DNA of 64,000 bases, from contig JAIWNF010000049.1 in NCBI GenBank assembly GCA_025093555.1, forward strand, positions 278,077-342,076, read 5' to 3'. Shown piece after piece: positions 61,510 through 64,000 of the stretch. The position numbers and the translations under genes are program-made. This DNA comes from Circinella umbellata (lineage: Eukaryota > Mucoromycota > Mucoromycetes > Mucorales > Lichtheimiaceae). Each line of letters starts with the position of its first letter. Within the stretch, counting starts at the first letter, position 1. The notes beneath the pieces are model-generated. The model ran no database searches. It saw only the letters and a list, made by a program, of their open reading frames with translations, and was not told the DNA's origin.

Positions 61510-64000
61510 TTTCATTAATCCTGTAAATAATTTTATATATATCCATTCACAACACATTTTTACTCAACATCATCATTTTCAAAACACTTCTCCCCTTATT
61601 TTTTGCTCTTTCTTCATTCCAATAGTTTATTCATTTTCTTTTTGTACATATAATACTCTCTACATAGCATCTTTTCTTACTTTTGGTTTTTCCTATATTT
61701 TTTTACTACCAATTAATCCTTTCAATTCCTCTCTTATTTTTCTTTCTGTATGTATTTTCAAAGTTTTTCTTATATATATATATGATTCGTAATAACAATA
61801 ATAGCATTTGTTTATATGACAAAAAAAAAGTACCAATCAAAAATCTTATTGCCTGAATTGTATAAAGGATAAAAAAGATCCGTTATTTTTCTATGCAGGA
61901 GTTAAAAAGAAACCCCATACGATTAAGTATTTTGCTGAAGTATTCTCTTTTTCTGTAAAGTATTATGCAAGTGGTCATCACAATTTGTATTTATCATTCA
62001 GACGCAAAAAAAAAAATGCCAAGCCCATCGATCTTTCTTTCTCTTTCTCTCTCATATTTCTTTCACATTAGCTCACTTCAATAAATATTTACAAAACTTT
62101 TTTTGACCCCGCGATTATTTGTTGTTTAAGTGATAAACAAAAGATACACCTTCTTAGAAATGTTAATGCTACTGAACTCCCATGATAAACTCCCATCATG
62201 TATCAAAAGAAATGAGATCAATATATTCATTTATTTGACATCTGATGTTTGTTTTCATTGCATTTTTTATGTGTTATTTCTGCATGTCGTACCCCAACGT
62301 CATTTATAATAAGTATTTTCTTTATAATAGAAAAAAAAAAGAATCTAGGCTTTAAAAAGTACACATGATCCACAAATTTTGACAATTTTAATACTATACA
62401 GTCATTATACGTAGCTCCCTTTTTTTCTATTTTCGGTAATTATTACTATTATGACTACCAATAACTACCATCCAGCCCTTGAGTATAAATAAGGATCATA
62501 TGAAGGGATTTTACTTTATAAAACATATGTACATAATCGTCAAGTGATCATTATTCATCTTTTTTTTTGTACGTTAAATGTATTTTGAAAAGAAAAATAA
62601 ATAGAGACGCGTTACAGTAGTCAATGCAAATATAAAAAAAACTATAGACAGATCTATTTGAGAATATAAATGCTTAAAGTTATGTTTATTTTTATTTTTT
62701 ATGATTCATAAACACACCATATTAGGGTATATATCACAGGATCAACCAAATATGTTAATTCAATAATGTTGTTGTGGAGAAAAAGAGAAAGTGCTTTTTT
62801 TTGTTTATGTTCTGCTAAGCATTGCATGTGATGATGCATGTACATGCGTAAAAAAATATCGTTTATCGTCTTGTAATAGAGCTTGTAGTTGCGAAATTTT
62901 TCAGAAAGTAAAAATTAGAAATCCATAACTGAGTGGTTGATAGACAACCAAGCTCTAGACTACAAGCATCAAAGTACTAATGTACTTGACTTACTTTAGT
63001 GAACTTTAGTAAATGAGTTTTACTAATAATATGGAGTTAAAAGGGATGTCTATCTCAATTTGAGTTTTTATACACATTCTAAAAAAAAAGTCCAATCTTA
63101 TTTTAAGCCGTAATAGGAAGTGGAAAGAAGGAGGGGATAGAAAGGAAAAACACTATGCAGTCTTTAATTAGTATATGGAGATACTTTTCAAGAAATTATT
63201 ATGGATATGGTCATTTCTGTTTCGTTGTAGATAGAATTCGAAAGAAATTGTATCTCACTATACAAGAAATAATATTAGAAATTTTCAAATAAAAGGATAG
63301 TGTATTTGGTGTAATAATGATATATATAAATAGATGTTTAAGATGCTTTTTTTAGCCTATGTTTGTATAAAGTAGTGAAATGAGATATTATTCTTTTTTT
63401 TATCGACATTATGTGTTTTTGTTCCGTTCATTTTTCTAATTAGCAACCCTTTAGTGTTAGTGTATTTACTTCCACGATCAATACATTTACGGTCTGTTTA
63501 GCTCAGATACCGGCACTTACTTTAGACTATATTCTATTCTTGACGCTTGGACATGAATAGGAGCTACCTTTTTTTTTCAGATGTGTTAATTATGCAAACA
63601 GGAAGAAAGATAATCTAAATAATCTATATAAAGATGAAATCATGGTGACAATTAATATTTAATAAAAGTGAAAGAAAAAATAAATTTCAGAAGCTCAAAC
63701 TGCAAAGAAAAAAACAAACACATTCAAATATGGGGAATGAATTGCTAAAGGTATGGATACATGGTTAGTTTCTAAATTATATAATAGCACCCTCGATACT
63801 TTTACATGCTACTATACTTTGTTAGATATGTAAGCTTATAAATAAGAAAGATGTGAGATTCTCCGCCGAAAGAGCATTCTATTTCACATATGTTCACTTC
63901 GCTTTAAAACAAGTTACTTGTCAGAAGCGCAACGCTGATCGTAGCCAACGTGCATGGGAATTATCTACAAGACAGGTCTGATGCTGATTATATAATAAAA
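61510..64000. other. intergenic, nothing recognised
   Basis: About 2.5 kb of AT-rich DNA, pyrimidine-rich just after the cyclin gene. I looked for tRNA B-boxes and coding stretches on both strands and found none convincing. A 9-bp inverted pair (GCTTGTAGT/ACTACAAGC) spans about 62880-62972. Confidence 0.5.

Noticed and set aside
63490..63540. TTTAGCTCAGA resembling a tRNA A-box
   Set aside because: No cloverleaf or B-box follows at a suitable distance.

Overview
The window looks like nuclear DNA of an early-diverging fungus, most likely Mucoromycota and probably Mucorales. It is strongly AT-rich. Genes are broken by many short GT-AG introns with CTAAC/CTAAT branch sites. The set of families also fits: a TPR/F-box/LRR protein, a CAP59-type mannosyltransferase, a Rho1 exchange factor with a CNH domain, a large-subunit secreted catalase and RACK1. 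I cannot name the genus. Gene models were built by hand. In every multi-exon model the exon lengths sum to a multiple of three.

Layout. 0-25 kb is ordinary gene space: a TPR/F-box/LRR protein (+), a GRAM-GRAM-TBC-EF-hand Rab GAP (+, 16 exons, one of 5 nt), a Rho GEF (+, 12 exons), a 2-oxoglutarate/Fe(II) oxygenase (+), a bZIP regulator of the Pap1/Yap type (+) and a secreted catalase (-, 8 exons, one of 10 nt). 26-31.4 kb is gene-poor; it holds a decayed cysteine-cluster ORF and a two-unit minisatellite whose units form hairpins with a compensatory base change. 32.3-41.7 kb holds a small coiled-coil protein of unknown family (-), a mitochondrial rhodanese (+), a CAP59-type mannosyltransferase (+), a ketopantoate reductase (-), two decayed protein-coding relics and an apparently intronless, bacterial-looking FMN azoreductase (+).

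42-52 kb is an accessory region. Two diverged copies of one minus-strand gene (about 1.5 and 2.8 kb) flank a TA-bounded inverted-repeat transposon without coding capacity, a non-LTR retrotransposon ORF1 relic with two CCHC knuckles, a USP-like ORF and a broken Pif1/Helitron helicase followed by a Helitron-like 3' end. 54-61.5 kb returns to ordinary genes: RACK1 (+) with a U24-type C/D snoRNA in an intron, an MFS sugar transporter (+) and a Pho80/Pcl-type cyclin (+). The last 2.5 kb shows nothing I can support.

There are no operons. Several genes fit cell-surface growth and its control: the Rho1 GEF (cell-wall integrity), the Rab GAP (vesicle traffic), the mannosyltransferase, the sugar transporter and the Pcl cyclin. 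Catalase, a Yap/Pap1-like bZIP, rhodanese and azoreductase fit redox defence. That grouping is inference only.
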